Origin: a virus | DNA length: 64,000 bases | Virus record (IMG/VR): IMGVR_UViG_3300028581_000028 | Span: 1 to 64,000 of that record | Strand: one strand, 5' to 3' | Position numbers and translations under genes: made by a program | Shown here: in pieces, positions 23,224-32,400 of the stretch | Position numbering within the stretch: position 1 is the stretch's first letter | Layout: every line of letters starts with the position of its first letter | Notes under the pieces: generated by a model | What the model was told of the DNA's origin: nothing | The model's input: the letters and a program-made list of their open reading frames with translations, nothing else | Databases searched by the model: none

Positions 23224-23439
23224 TTAAAAATCTTTAAATTGTTGCTTTGCTTTATCTAATTTATTTAGCCATTCGTTGAGTTTTTTCTTTGACCATTCTT
23301 GGCGATTAGATAACTCCTCTGATGCCTCGCTGTATCTGGTATAAAGGATTACGTTATCCTTGCATTTTTTCAAGTAAGCGAGTAGCCGATTGCCTTCTGA
23401 TACCCGTGTTTTTAACACCTCTAATTCTTGCTCCGTCAT
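23224..23439 (-). CDS. Small coiled-coil protein
   Basis: A 71-residue, highly charged, all-helical protein (EQELEVLKTRVSEGNRLLAY, then EWSKKKLNEWLNKLDKAKQQF). Heptad-like spacing suggests a coiled-coil hairpin. It has no membrane segment and no family is recognised. It is 2 nt from the 22847 gene. Confidence 0.55.
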   Translation of the reverse strand: MTEQELEVLKTRVSEGNRLLAYLKKCKDNVILYTRYSEASEELSNRQEWSKKKLNEWLNKLDKAKQQFKDF

Positions 23440-23447
23440 ATCGCTGG

Positions 23448-24548
23448 TTATTCAAAATCGGTTGCTTGAACATCTACCTTTGCGGATACCTTTGCGACTA
23501 TCTTGGCTATATAAACACCATCGGATGGGAATACGCATTGTCTGGCAAATTCCTTCGCTTTATCTATGTCTAAGCAAGTCATTAATATTACCCCCTTTTC
23601 AAGTACAACATACTGGTGACCATCTTTGCCAAGTGTTTCTGGCTTACTTAATCCATTTTTAACCTCATCTGTAAAACTGGGTTCTTTTTCAAACTTTACT
23701 TTTTTAGTTCTACTCCGTGCAATAGATTTACTGTTTTGCTGGGCTTCGGCTACAAATTCCATCGAGTCTTGCTTTATTAAGGCTTCGACACAATTAATCT
23801 GCTTATCCTCAGTTTCGTAAATACGTTTAACGGTAATCTTATCGTGTAGCTCGACTAATTCTTTAAAGTTATTTGCTGGTTTTAAACGATGAAGGTTATA
23901 ATTATTCTTTGCGAGTGCATATTTTATGTCTTTAATATACTGCCTTTCTTTATAATTAAAATTGCCCTTTTTAGTATAAATCTGGGAGTTTGTAGTCATC
24001 TTTTTATTAGTTGAAGCCTCCCTTATGTTATCAAATATTTTTTTTGCCCTAATGGTGCTAATCGAGTCAACCCGTGATTTGTACGTTGCTTGTGCAATTC
24101 TTTTAATGTACCCCAGCCTTATTGCGTAAGTAAGCACCGCCTTGTTTACTTTGTATTTTGCGATAATAGAGTCTTGTACAGATGAGGCAATGTATCCACC
24201 GTTATCCAGCATTAAAATAATAAAATCGTTGAGGCATTCTTTAATATCATCAACCCTTTTCCCGTAGGTTTCTTTGTTGTGTGTACGCTTCGGCTTCATT
24301 GCGTATGCCTTTTGGCTCTCCTCGAAGTTATCTGCGATTGGGGGTGCAAAATCTTCGCCCTCTGGAGTTATTACATAAAGCCCGATTTTTTCTCTGCGTA
24401 GCAACCCCTTGTTTTTCATCTCAAATAGTAGGGTGTTTGCATAACTACTGCTTGATTTGAGTACTTTTTGGACTACGGTTGCGTTAATAGTCTTTTTTGG
24501 CTGACTACGAATGTAGAGGACTACTTTTTCTGCGTTTTCTTTGTTCAT
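23448..24548 (-). CDS. Winged-helix protein carrying the shared NYKER module
   Basis: A 366-residue protein in two parts. Residues 1-60 look like a winged helix (VVLYIRSQPKKTINATVVQ, then LLFEMKNKGLLRREKIGLYVI), and a second helical domain follows to about 180. From residue 184 (MTTNSQIYTKKGNFNYKER) a module matches the N-terminus of the 18612 protein. An internal ATG there could give a shorter product. The C-terminus holds a small mixed domain. The role is unknown; DNA binding is likely for the first part. Confidence 0.6.
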   Translation of the reverse strand: MNKENAEKVVLYIRSQPKKTINATVVQKVLKSSSSYANTLLFEMKNKGLLRREKIGLYVITPEGEDFAPPIADNFEESQKAYAMKPKRTHNKETYGKRVDDIKECLNDFIILMLDNGGYIASSVQDSIIAKYKVNKAVLTYAIRLGYIKRIAQATYKSRVDSISTIRAKKIFDNIREASTNKKMTTNSQIYTKKGNFNYKERQYIKDIKYALAKNNYNLHRLKPANNFKELVELHDKITVKRIYETEDKQINCVEALIKQDSMEFVAEAQQNSKSIARSRTKKVKFEKEPSFTDEVKNGLSKPETLGKDGHQYVVLEKGVILMTCLDIDKAKEFARQCVFPSDGVYIAKIVAKVSAKVDVQATDFE

Positions 24549-24573
24549 ACTTATTCATGTTGGTTATACTTAT

Positions 24574-24798
24574 TTATGTTATTTTTTTAGGCTTTAAAAT
24601 AGTAACTTTTGTTTTTCCATCAGAAAAGTCGTGATTTTCCACCGTGTATCCCAGCGATAAATAGTGTTCTTTAAAATATTCGATTGATGCGTATTTATCA
24701 TTTTCCTTGTGAACATTAAACACAATACCAACACCATCGACCACCAGCGTCCCCATATTGCTATCGTTTAATATTTTACATAGTTTTTTATCCGACAT
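24574..24798 (-). CDS. Hypothetical small protein under an operator-controlled promoter
   Basis: A 74-residue protein when started at the ATG at 24798 (MSDKKLCKILNDSN). An upstream in-frame ATG at 24846 would place the promoter's -7 box inside the coding region, so it is rejected. The fold is mixed: a helix, then strands (TLVVDGVGIVFNVH, SLGYTVENHDF, KVTILKPKKIT). It is the first gene after the 24817-24846 promoter. Function is unknown. Confidence 0.6.
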   Translation of the reverse strand: MSDKKLCKILNDSNMGTLVVDGVGIVFNVHKENDKYASIEYFKEHYLSLGYTVENHDFSDGKTKVTILKPKKIT

Positions 24799-24807
24799 AC
24801 GCTTTAT

Positions 24808-24846
24808 TATGTTGCACAAATATACAACATATTTATCAGATTGCAA
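24808..24846 (-). promoter_or_regulatory. Promoter with TATGTTG/CAACATA operator, copy 1
   Basis: TTG (846-844), 19 nt, then TATATTTG (824-817) on the minus strand is a full Bacteroidota-type promoter. A perfect 7-bp inverted repeat, TATGTTG-N10-CAACATA (24808-24831), straddles the -7 box. The same repeat and layout occur at 49629-49668. The position implies repression by a dimeric regulator that blocks the polymerase. Confidence 0.7.
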
Positions 24847-24885
24847 GTCTTTCGAACAATATTTTGTTGATAAAGTTGGATATTG

Positions 24886-25497
24886 CTATGCTATTGCGTT
24901 ATCTATTGCACTTCCTATTTGTTTATAAATAGGAAGATTTGAGTGTGGATCGGCTACCTTGCCTATTGCTGGATCAAGTACCGTTGCTCCATTTTGCTTA
25001 AACTTGTCGTAATACTTATTGACCGTAGCCTCTGTAATGTTTTTATTATTACCCCATCCCCACGATCCTTTTACGACATAATACTTAGCTTCTGGGAATG
25101 CTGTTTTTAATGCTGAAAATAGCCCTTTAATATCCTCATTGGGATTAAACCCACCATTAGTACCAATATTAATAACTACACTCCCTACATCGCTACTTGG
25201 GGGATATTTTGCAACTGCGTTTTTAAGCCAACTAAGGCTTTGACCAGCCTTCCAAAGATTTGCCTCCGATCCAGTTTCTCCCAGCTTTACAATTTTTTTA
25301 GAGTTTTTGGCAATAAACGGAGTCTGGGAGTCTCCAATTATAATATTCTTTTTAGTTTTATTAATTACGGGTTGAGATTCATCAGCTTTACCCTTTTGCT
25401 TTGTTTTTTCGTAATAAACAAGCCCAGCAACTGCCAGTACCAATATAGCACCAGATATATAGTAAGCGTTTTTAGTAAACCAGTTCTCTTTACCCAT
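24886..25497 (-). CDS. Membrane-anchored SGNH-family hydrolase
   Basis: A 203-residue protein. A membrane helix at about 10-28 is followed by an SGNH hydrolase domain: block I IIIGDSQ with Ser57, block III NIGTNGG with Asn114, and block V DPHSN with Asp183 and His185. The family includes acyl- and carbohydrate-esterases. With its anchor it may sit in the virion or cell membrane and remove O-acetyl groups from host surface glycans or peptidoglycan. The substrate is inferred. Confidence 0.75.
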   Translation of the reverse strand: MGKENWFTKNAYYISGAILVLAVAGLVYYEKTKQKGKADESQPVINKTKKNIIIGDSQTPFIAKNSKKIVKLGETGSEANLWKAGQSLSWLKNAVAKYPPSSDVGSVVINIGTNGGFNPNEDIKGLFSALKTAFPEAKYYVVKGSWGWGNNKNITEATVNKYYDKFKQNGATVLDPAIGKVADPHSNLPIYKQIGSAIDNAIA

Positions 25498-25537
25498 AAT
25501 AAACAGTTTTAATTAAACCTTTTATTGAATAAACAAT

Positions 25538-25563
25538 TGCGGTAGTAAATTATTAATACCGCA
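25538..25563. repeat. Inverted repeat in intergenic region
   Basis: Arms TGCGGTA (538-544) and TACCGCA (557-563) with a 12-nt spacer lie between the SGNH hydrolase gene and the 61-aa membrane protein gene. It can form a 7-bp hairpin on the minus-strand transcript. No U-run follows, so it may be an operator or a processing site rather than a terminator. Confidence 0.35.
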
Positions 25564-25582
25564 TTATTTAATGTTTTCAAAG

Positions 25583-25768
25583 CTATACTTTAGCTTCTTC
25601 GTGTACTACTTTATTGGCTTCTTCTTTTTGCTTATCTAAGTAAGGCTTTACGACATATCTCCAGCCTAAGTACCCAGCAACTAAAATAACGCCAATCCAA
25701 AGCAGTGTATAATCACCGCCTTTTGTCTGGGTTGCCCCAGCACCACCAGTATCAAATTTTGCAACCAT
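25583..25768 (-). CDS. Small single-pass membrane protein
   Basis: A 61-residue protein. A short Gly/Ala/Thr-rich N-terminus precedes one membrane helix (about 22-38, YTLLWIGVILVAGYLGWRYV). A charged tail follows (KQKEEANKVVHEEAKV). It lies 4 nt after the acidic 25772 gene. A virion or cell-membrane component is inferred from the neighbouring membrane proteins. Confidence 0.65.
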   Translation of the reverse strand: MVAKFDTGGAGATQTKGGDYTLLWIGVILVAGYLGWRYVVKPYLDKQKEEANKVVHEEAKV

Positions 25769-25771
25769 AAT

Positions 25772-26365
25772 TTATTTTTTAGAGAGTGTATAAATTTCTT
25801 CACCCGTTTCGAGTAATTTATAATTGGTAGTTTCAACCCCATTCTCCTCGCCATCTTTATAGTGTTCAAATAGGGTATTATAGGTGTTTTTAGCCCTAAC
25901 TTTAATCTCATCGGCAGACCATTTAACCTTGCCAGTCTTAAACATCTCATCGAGTTCTGCTTCGATTTTAATGCCTAATTCTTTATTGGCTTCGGAATTG
26001 TCCCCAGCATTGTTATCGTCCCCAGCATTATCATCAGCTCCAGTATCGTCACCCTGATTGCCCTCGTTATCGTTTAAATCCTCTTTAATTTCATCGGCAT
26101 CGTGAGGAATCTTATCATCGTTTTCGTCTTTTTCGTCCACGAAGTCAAGGATTTCGTTCACAACCCATTTGTCGTTTGCTTTTACTTTAGCAAGGGTGTC
26201 TTTACTGGCTTTTTTGCCTTTAGATTCTGCAGTCGTGATAATTGTTTCGATTTTTTTAATCGTAGCAATACCAATTCTGGCATCCTCTGGGAGATCCGAT
26301 AACTTAAGCTCGTGTTCAGCCATCAGTTTCTCATACGCATACTTATAAACTTTCTCGTCACTCAT
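25772..26365 (-). CDS. Acidic protein with helical ends
   Basis: A 197-residue protein. The N-terminal helical part (1-75) is followed by a long Asp/Asn/Gly-rich acidic tract (about 80-130, with GDDTGADDNAGDDNNAG). A C-terminal helical part follows, with KVKWSADEIKVRAKNTYNTL. The acidic tract is probably disordered. No family is recognised. It sits in a run with Lys/Glu-rich proteins that might interact with it by charge. Confidence 0.6.
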   Translation of the reverse strand: MSDEKVYKYAYEKLMAEHELKLSDLPEDARIGIATIKKIETIITTAESKGKKASKDTLAKVKANDKWVVNEILDFVDEKDENDDKIPHDADEIKEDLNDNEGNQGDDTGADDNAGDDNNAGDNSEANKELGIKIEAELDEMFKTGKVKWSADEIKVRAKNTYNTLFEHYKDGEENGVETTNYKLLETGEEIYTLSKK

Positions 26366-26409
26366 AATTATTTGTTTTTAAAATATATAAATTGTGTTAC
26401 CTTATTTTT

Positions 26410-27054
26410 TTATGCTTTACCGCCCTTACGGTATCCGTAGTCACCCTCTTCGAACTGGGTGCGAACCATTTTAGGCTTTATGTTTTTCTTTTTTGTGTTT
26501 CCGCCACGTTTTTTCTTTTCCTTTAACGATTCTAAAACCTTTTCCAGTTTTTTAATGGCGAGTTTATACTCGTTAATAAGGGTTTGGATTTCCGATTCTG
26601 TTACTTCGCCTTTTTTAGCACGATTTTCTACGTTTGTAGTTACCTTTTCTGAGGTGCGTTCAACCGCCTCGTGATTTTTTGTTGCTGGACGTTTTTTAGG
26701 TTCGTTCTTACGAGCTTCTGCTCTGGCTTTAGCCTTTGCCTTTTGTGTTCTGGCTTTAGTTAAAAGCTCATCAATGTCGTACCCAGATTTTTTGGCTGAT
26801 TCCTCACGTTTTTCAAGCTCGGCACAATCTGCCTCGCCCTCTTTACGTTTTGGGGCAGAAGCCTTTTCCTTTTTAGCTTTAGGCTCGGATTTGGCTTTAA
26901 CTTTGGTTTCTTTTTTTTCGAGTTCGGCTAATGTTTTTTCCAGTTCATCGATCTCGCCTTTAGCAAAATCCTTTTCATCTTGGGGAACATTGGCATCTGC
27001 GATGAGTTCCTTGTACTCCGCAATTTCTTTTTTAATATCATCAATTTTTGCCAT
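26410..27054 (-). CDS. Lys/Glu-rich coiled-coil protein
   Basis: A 214-residue protein dominated by Lys, Glu and Ala. It has an N-terminal coiled coil (about 1-50), an alanine/lysine-rich middle (KARTQKAKAKARAEARK-type segments) and a second coil (about 145-180, LINEYKLAIKKLEKVLESL). A basic tail has GNTKKKNIKPK. It resembles histone-like or scaffold-like charged proteins only in composition. DNA binding is possible. Confidence 0.6.
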   Translation of the reverse strand: MAKIDDIKKEIAEYKELIADANVPQDEKDFAKGEIDELEKTLAELEKKETKVKAKSEPKAKKEKASAPKRKEGEADCAELEKREESAKKSGYDIDELLTKARTQKAKAKARAEARKNEPKKRPATKNHEAVERTSEKVTTNVENRAKKGEVTESEIQTLINEYKLAIKKLEKVLESLKEKKKRGGNTKKKNIKPKMVRTQFEEGDYGYRKGGKA

Positions 27055-27058
27055 ATTA

Positions 27059-27478
27059 CTAATTGTTTTTAGATTTTATATTTTCGATCTGTTTTGTAAC
27101 AATTTTAAGACGAGTCTTTAATATTGTATTTTTGGCATCCTTTTTAAGCATACCAGAAATAATTTTAAGCCTTGTTTCAAGTACTTTCAGCGTTGGTGCT
27201 GGTTTATCTTCTGCAGATGCCTCTGCTGGTTTTGTGCCTTCTTTTGCACCAGATTTTAAATAAATAGAGTAAATGTGTTTATCTATATCAAGTGCCAAAG
27301 GGATTTGCTCCGCACCGTTATTTGTCTGTTTACGCAAAAAGTTTACAATCTGGGGGAGGCTGAAATCCATACCAGTCATTTCTTTTACAATTACCTGCTT
27401 TTCTGGGAAGATTAAACTAAAATCTACCCCTTTGTCAGCCAGTTCGAGTGTTTTATAATTATTAGATTGCATTTTCAA
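27059..27478 (-). CDS. Hypothetical protein with helical C-terminus
   Basis: A 139-residue protein. The N-terminal mixed domain has a GVDFSLIFPEKQVIVKEMTG strand-rich part. An Ala/Glu/Pro linker follows, then a basic helical end with a repeated pattern (LETRLKIISGMLKKD, then LKTRLKIVTKQIENI). The start lies 17 nt inside the 3' end of the 27462 gene, so coupled translation is likely. The function is unknown. Confidence 0.6.
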   Translation of the reverse strand: MKMQSNNYKTLELADKGVDFSLIFPEKQVIVKEMTGMDFSLPQIVNFLRKQTNNGAEQIPLALDIDKHIYSIYLKSGAKEGTKPAEASAEDKPAPTLKVLETRLKIISGMLKKDAKNTILKTRLKIVTKQIENIKSKNN

Positions 27479-29471
27479 GAGCTTTTAATTGTGAATAATA
27501 TAATTGTCCAATAATATCATTAAAATCGGGATGTTTTACAATTTCGGGTTCGCCTTGTTTTGTTCTTTCTACCGCAGTCAGTAAAAAGCCCAGCAATGCG
27601 TAAAAATATTTTATGTACTCTGACCTTTTCTCTTCCCATAACGCAAACTTACTAATTTTTGATTCATCATCAAAATTAATAAACATCGTTAAGTTATTCT
27701 CCGTGTAAATGATTTGTTTATCAACAACCAAGCATACATTATGATTATCGTTAAAAATAGATACCCCCAGCCAGTTAGCACCCTCTTCAGCGTAGGATAT
27801 TTGTGTGTTTAGTAAATTAAGCACCCCTAATTCTTTTAAACAGTCCGCTAATATTGACTTGTAAGCTATTTCTGGATCAAAATAATCTGGGTTTATATAC
27901 TGTACATAACGCAATAAACTCTTGGCTACTTCCCGATCTAAATCTTGCAATTCCTTTACGGTAATATCTGGGATTTCGCTTTGGGTTCTTCCACTATATT
28001 CGTTAAGATACAATAACGATCTTTTTAACGCTGGAGTTAAATGACTACGCATAAAAGCACCCGTGTCGGCTGGATATACGTTATAATTTCTAAACTCTTC
28101 TGCAATTTTAATAAATACTTTAAATGCAAGAGATTCAAATAATTCCCCAGTATCTGCTCTGGGTTCGACCAATATTAAATCCTTAGTATTTACCCATCCA
28201 GAGTTAATTTTTAAGTTTGGATCATTAATTTTTGTAATATTATCCAGCCAAACAAAATTGCCACCGATCCCGTTTTGTAGACCGTTGTATGGATTACCCC
28301 AAGATATGTACTTAGTGCCAATTATTCCAGAATACCCCTCTTGTTTATCATTAAGATACTCTACTTTATCGCCATAAGTTGCAATTTCGCCTCTTAGAAA
28401 TTGTTCTTGATCATCCCAGCCATTATAAGATAATACATAATATTTGTTTATATCCGAATCAATATCGTAAGCGTACCCAATAGCACCGTTGTTTTTATGA
28501 TTATGCTTTACAACAACATAATTCGGAGCTTTAAAATAAATATCATCCTCAAACCAAAAATCGCCTTTGGGCTTATCGTTTGGATCGGCATATATTACAG
28601 TAACATTTGCCCTTTGTTTTTCTGTTTTTTGATTTACAAAATTAACAAGTGCGTAATGTTTTTGATCCCTACTAAGAACGGAATCCCCAATGGTTACAAA
28701 CGCATCTGGTCTAATATAAACATCCTCGCCATCAATGTTTACAAGAAAATTAGCCTTTTGTTGACCAATTTTTTGTTTATCTAATATGCAAGTTTTACCA
28801 GCATATTGCCCGTGAATTATATAGCCAGTAATCTCGTTTTCTTTTTCATCTTCTCCTTCGCCTTGACCTTCTCCCTCGCCCTCTCCTTCACCTTGACCTT
28901 CTCCCTCGCCCTCACCTTCACCCTCACCTTCTCCCTCTCCTTCACCCTCACCTTCTCCTTCGCCATTGCCTTTTCTTTTACCCTTTCCTTTTCCTTTGCC
29001 AGAACCACCACCTTCACTTTCGCCATCATCTTCTCCAGAGTCTTGACCTTCGTCATCGCCCTCGCCTTGATCTTCGCCTTCTCCTTTGCCCTTTCCTTTT
29101 CCTTTACTTTTTCCTTTACCAGTACCTTTACTTTCGCCATTATCTTCGCCAGAGTCTTGACCTTCTTGATCGCCTTCTCCCTCGCCTTGACCTTGACCTT
29201 CTTGATCGCCTTCTCCCTCACCTTGACCTTGACCTTCTTGATCGCCTTCTCCCTCACCTTGACCTTGACCTTCTTGTTCTCCCTCGCCTTGACCTTGACC
29301 TTCTCCATCGCCATCTTGACCGCCTTGACCTTCTTCGCCACCCTCAGAACCACCACCACCACCCGTACCGCCTTCGGTCTTGGGGGCTTGACCTTGTTCT
29401 GTAGTTTTCTCTTCTGGATCGAGTCCGACTGTTACAATTTCGGGATCGTTATTTTCATCATTCTCTGCCAT
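27462..29471 (-). CDS. Large protein with G/E/Q/K low-complexity region
   Basis: A 669-residue protein. Residues about 30-222 are almost only Gly, Glu, Gln, Asp, Lys and Ser, in GEGEGDQ and GKGKGK blocks, with a clear 12-residue period (see 29160-29275). The rest is folded: a beta-rich part (about 225-420) with Asn/Tyr-rich segments such as WGNPYNGLQNGIGG, then a helical part. No known catalytic motif is visible. The linker could be an extended or phase-separating spacer. It forms one run with the 1195-residue protein. Confidence 0.7.
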   Translation of the reverse strand: MAENDENNDPEIVTVGLDPEEKTTEQGQAPKTEGGTGGGGGSEGGEEGQGGQDGDGEGQGQGEGEQEGQGQGEGEGDQEGQGQGEGEGDQEGQGQGEGEGDQEGQDSGEDNGESKGTGKGKSKGKGKGKGEGEDQGEGDDEGQDSGEDDGESEGGGSGKGKGKGKRKGNGEGEGEGEGEGEGEGEGEGEGEGQGEGEGEGEGQGEGEDEKENEITGYIIHGQYAGKTCILDKQKIGQQKANFLVNIDGEDVYIRPDAFVTIGDSVLSRDQKHYALVNFVNQKTEKQRANVTVIYADPNDKPKGDFWFEDDIYFKAPNYVVVKHNHKNNGAIGYAYDIDSDINKYYVLSYNGWDDQEQFLRGEIATYGDKVEYLNDKQEGYSGIIGTKYISWGNPYNGLQNGIGGNFVWLDNITKINDPNLKINSGWVNTKDLILVEPRADTGELFESLAFKVFIKIAEEFRNYNVYPADTGAFMRSHLTPALKRSLLYLNEYSGRTQSEIPDITVKELQDLDREVAKSLLRYVQYINPDYFDPEIAYKSILADCLKELGVLNLLNTQISYAEEGANWLGVSIFNDNHNVCLVVDKQIIYTENNLTMFINFDDESKISKFALWEEKRSEYIKYFYALLGFLLTAVERTKQGEPEIVKHPDFNDIIGQLYYSQLKALENAI
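29160..29275. repeat. 36-bp tandem repeat in coding DNA
   Basis: Three units of 36 bp, each beginning CTTCTTGATCGCCTTCTCCC on the plus strand, encode the 12-residue unit GEGEGDQEGQGQ. They differ by only one or two bases, which points to recent slippage or recombination. They lie within a larger low-complexity zone (about 28840-29390). Confidence 0.85.
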
Positions 29472-29480
29472 ATCAATATT

Positions 29481-32400
29481 TTATTTTTTAGATTCCATTT
29501 TTTCACGAATCAACTTAAACGTATTATAATAAGGTTCAACCGAATTTATGGTAAAATTGGTATAATCGCCACCGCTTAATTCTCCGATTATGTTTTTACC
29601 TTCTTTTATTTTAACCGTATAATTATTAAACGAACTCATCGTATATTCTCTTTCTCCATTACGAGATGCCCTATCATCATCGGACATATAATCACGAATA
29701 TACTCATTCTTTGTGCTGGTCTTTAATTTGCGATATATTTGAGTAAACACCCATAATCTGCGTAACCTCTCGCCCAGCCTTTTATCATCGGTCATTGCCT
29801 CTCGATCTGTAGCAAATACAGTACTCCGTTTAGCTTGTTTGTAAACGGAATCCCGATTATCTATGCCAAATTGCTTTAACAAATCGGCTATACTTATTTT
29901 ACTGGCTTTTTTAATCAGCTTTTCGATATGTTCGGGGCTATCTTTTGTTGGCTTTGGCTTATCGCTGGGAGTTGCTTTTTTGCGAACAACCTCAGTTGGA
30001 GGAAGCCCGTTTTTAGCCCGTAATTTATTGACCGCCCTACGAACATCCTCGTAGTATTCTTTAGATACAAATTTATTACCCTCTCTGCCAGTAGCCAAAA
30101 CAACCTCTAATTCAGCAATTCTGGTTAATGCCTTTTCCTTATTTTTATCTGTAGAAGCACCGCTTGTTTCTGGTTTTGTTTCGGCTGGTTTATCCGTACC
30201 CTTTACTCCTTTTTTAAGAATTGGCACTTCGGTTTTTAAGGCTATTTTATGTGCCTCTTCATAGCTCATATTTTCGTAAACCATTAACTCGAACTCAGTA
30301 AGCTCGTGCTTAATAGTAGCCTCTCTGCCAACCGCATCCAAGTCTTGATCGATCCAAATTTCGTTTTTGGGAATAAATTCGTAATCGCTTGATACAAAAT
30401 GGTGACCGCCCATCGTAAAGTCTGGGTAGTGTTTTAAATTAACATAGTTTCTGTTTACAGAATAAATGTAAACCTTTTTATTTCTGATTGGAACTACTTT
30501 AATAAGTACGGTATTTAGTCCATCTTCGGGCTTTGGGGTTTTCGTTTTTAAAACCTCAACAAACCATTTATTTTTATCGGGAATATATTCAAACCCTACT
30601 TGTTCGGCTAATTCTTTTAAATTACTGTAAGTTTTTCCACCGTAAGTAAATCCGCCATCGGCTTGTGTAACAACCCCATAATATTCTTTTAAATAATTAC
30701 GCAATTGGTTGGCGGTATACCATTTGCCTTCCGCATTTTCTTCTGGTTCGCCATCCTTTTCGCTTTGGGCTGATGCCTCGCTGGGCTTTTGCTCTGGCTT
30801 TTTAGTTGGCTTTTCTGGAGTTGGAGGAACTGCATCTGTAAGGTCGTTCAGTTTTTTAACAAATATCAGCATATTTAAAAACTGGGTGTCCTCCTCCTTG
30901 TTTTCTTTAGGGAAGAATATTTTATCAAGTGCAGTATTTACGATCTCGATGTTTTTATCCATCAATTTACGGTCTACAGTTATATCATAGTTTAAATCTT
31001 CTGAGAATTTTTGTTTTACTAAATAGCATAAAAATAATTTACAAAAGACTTCTTCGACTCCGCCAAGTTCCTTAATTGTATTTGGATCGATTCCTACCGC
31101 AATGGCATCGTTTATGGCTGGTCTTCCAATAAGGTCTGCTATAATATGCCCAAGCTCGTGCAATAACGGTTCTGGTGTTGTAGATTCGAATAAGTGAATT
31201 GTGTACTTGCCATCTTCCGCCAACTCGATTGCACCATCTGGCTTATTGGTAGGGATGCCATCAAGCTCAAAATCATCAAAAATAACTGATACTTTATCGT
31301 CATCGATTGACTCGGATGTCATTGGCAATAAGTACCCAGCAAGTTCAACTTCCGACTTTGAGCTTTTTTGAACCTCCCTTGATTCTACCTCGCCAAGAAG
31401 TGCCTCGTATGTATTAAAAAATATATTTGATACTTGTTGCTCCGTATAGCCTTGTCCCAGCATCCTATTGGCAATAACTCCAGCGTCCCTCATATATCCA
31501 AAAACCGTATCCATTTGTTTTAACATAACATCACCGAAGTACTTGTTAAGGCTATCGAGTTTTGCATTATCCAGCTTTTTTAACACCACCATCATATTAG
31601 CGTTCAAGTGCAACTCCATTAAGCCATCAACGACCATTTTAGTATTTTCGTAATATGCTTTATCGTTATCGGGCTTGTACATTAACTCAACCGCCATTTG
31701 TCCGAACTTGGCAAAACAGTCTTCCAGTATTACATTGTATTTTTCAGCACTATAAAGCCCTCCGCTTTTAGCATTTCTGGTATATATGTCTATGATATTT
31801 TTTAAAACGTAGAAGTATTTTTTAATATTCTCGCCACCGATTGCTTGGATCATTTTTGCGAGAAATTGATTGCCACCAGTACCAAATCCCTCAATGCGTT
31901 GGATTGCGTGTTGTACCTCGTGAAGTAATACCGTTTTTAAATCATATAATTTGGGATTGCCAAATATCATTATATAATTTAACTCTGGGTTGTAATAAAA
32001 CGAGTACATCTTGCTATCTGTAGTCGCAAAAAATATTGGCAAATTAAATAATTTGGGATAATGCTTGTAAAGTGTTGGGTGTTGAAGAATATCGCTTAAA
32101 TATGTATCCCAGCCCAATTTTAAATACTCCTCCATTAGCTTTGTAGCCAATTTCCCAGCGTCTTTTGTGGGTACTAATTTTAGTATATTATAAATTTTCG
32201 TTGGGTTGTCATTAACATCAAATCGGCTTCCGTGTTTAAAATAAACATTTGGGGTGTCGTAACTTGGAATAGTCATATCTGCATCCAAAATCGGCTTCCG
32301 CCATTTATAATCAAAGCGATTAAAGTACCAGCCAGTCTTTGCATAAATATCGCTGATAGATAACTTATTTCTATACATATCCTTTGCCTCTTGTAGTTGG

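Noticed and set aside
24799-24846. The longer start of the 24574 gene at 24846.
   Set aside because: It would place a full promoter and operator inside the coding sequence. The ATG at 24798 lies just after the promoter.
29160-29275. The 36-bp repeats looked at first like a CRISPR array.
   Set aside because: Units are adjacent without unique spacers, continue the reading frame of the 27462 gene, and encode a peptide repeat.
28817-29362. A minus-strand frame rich in Lys, Val and Glu.
   Set aside because: It is a shifted frame of the same repeat zone. The low-complexity DNA is open in several frames; only the 669-residue frame continues into folded sequence.
28806-29579. A long plus-strand frame of about 257 codons, rich in Phe, Leu, Ser and Thr.
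   Set aside because: It is the mirror of the G/E/Q repeats in the minus-strand 27462 gene. Its hydrophobic, repetitive sequence is a by-product of the codons there, and it lacks a leader or promoter.
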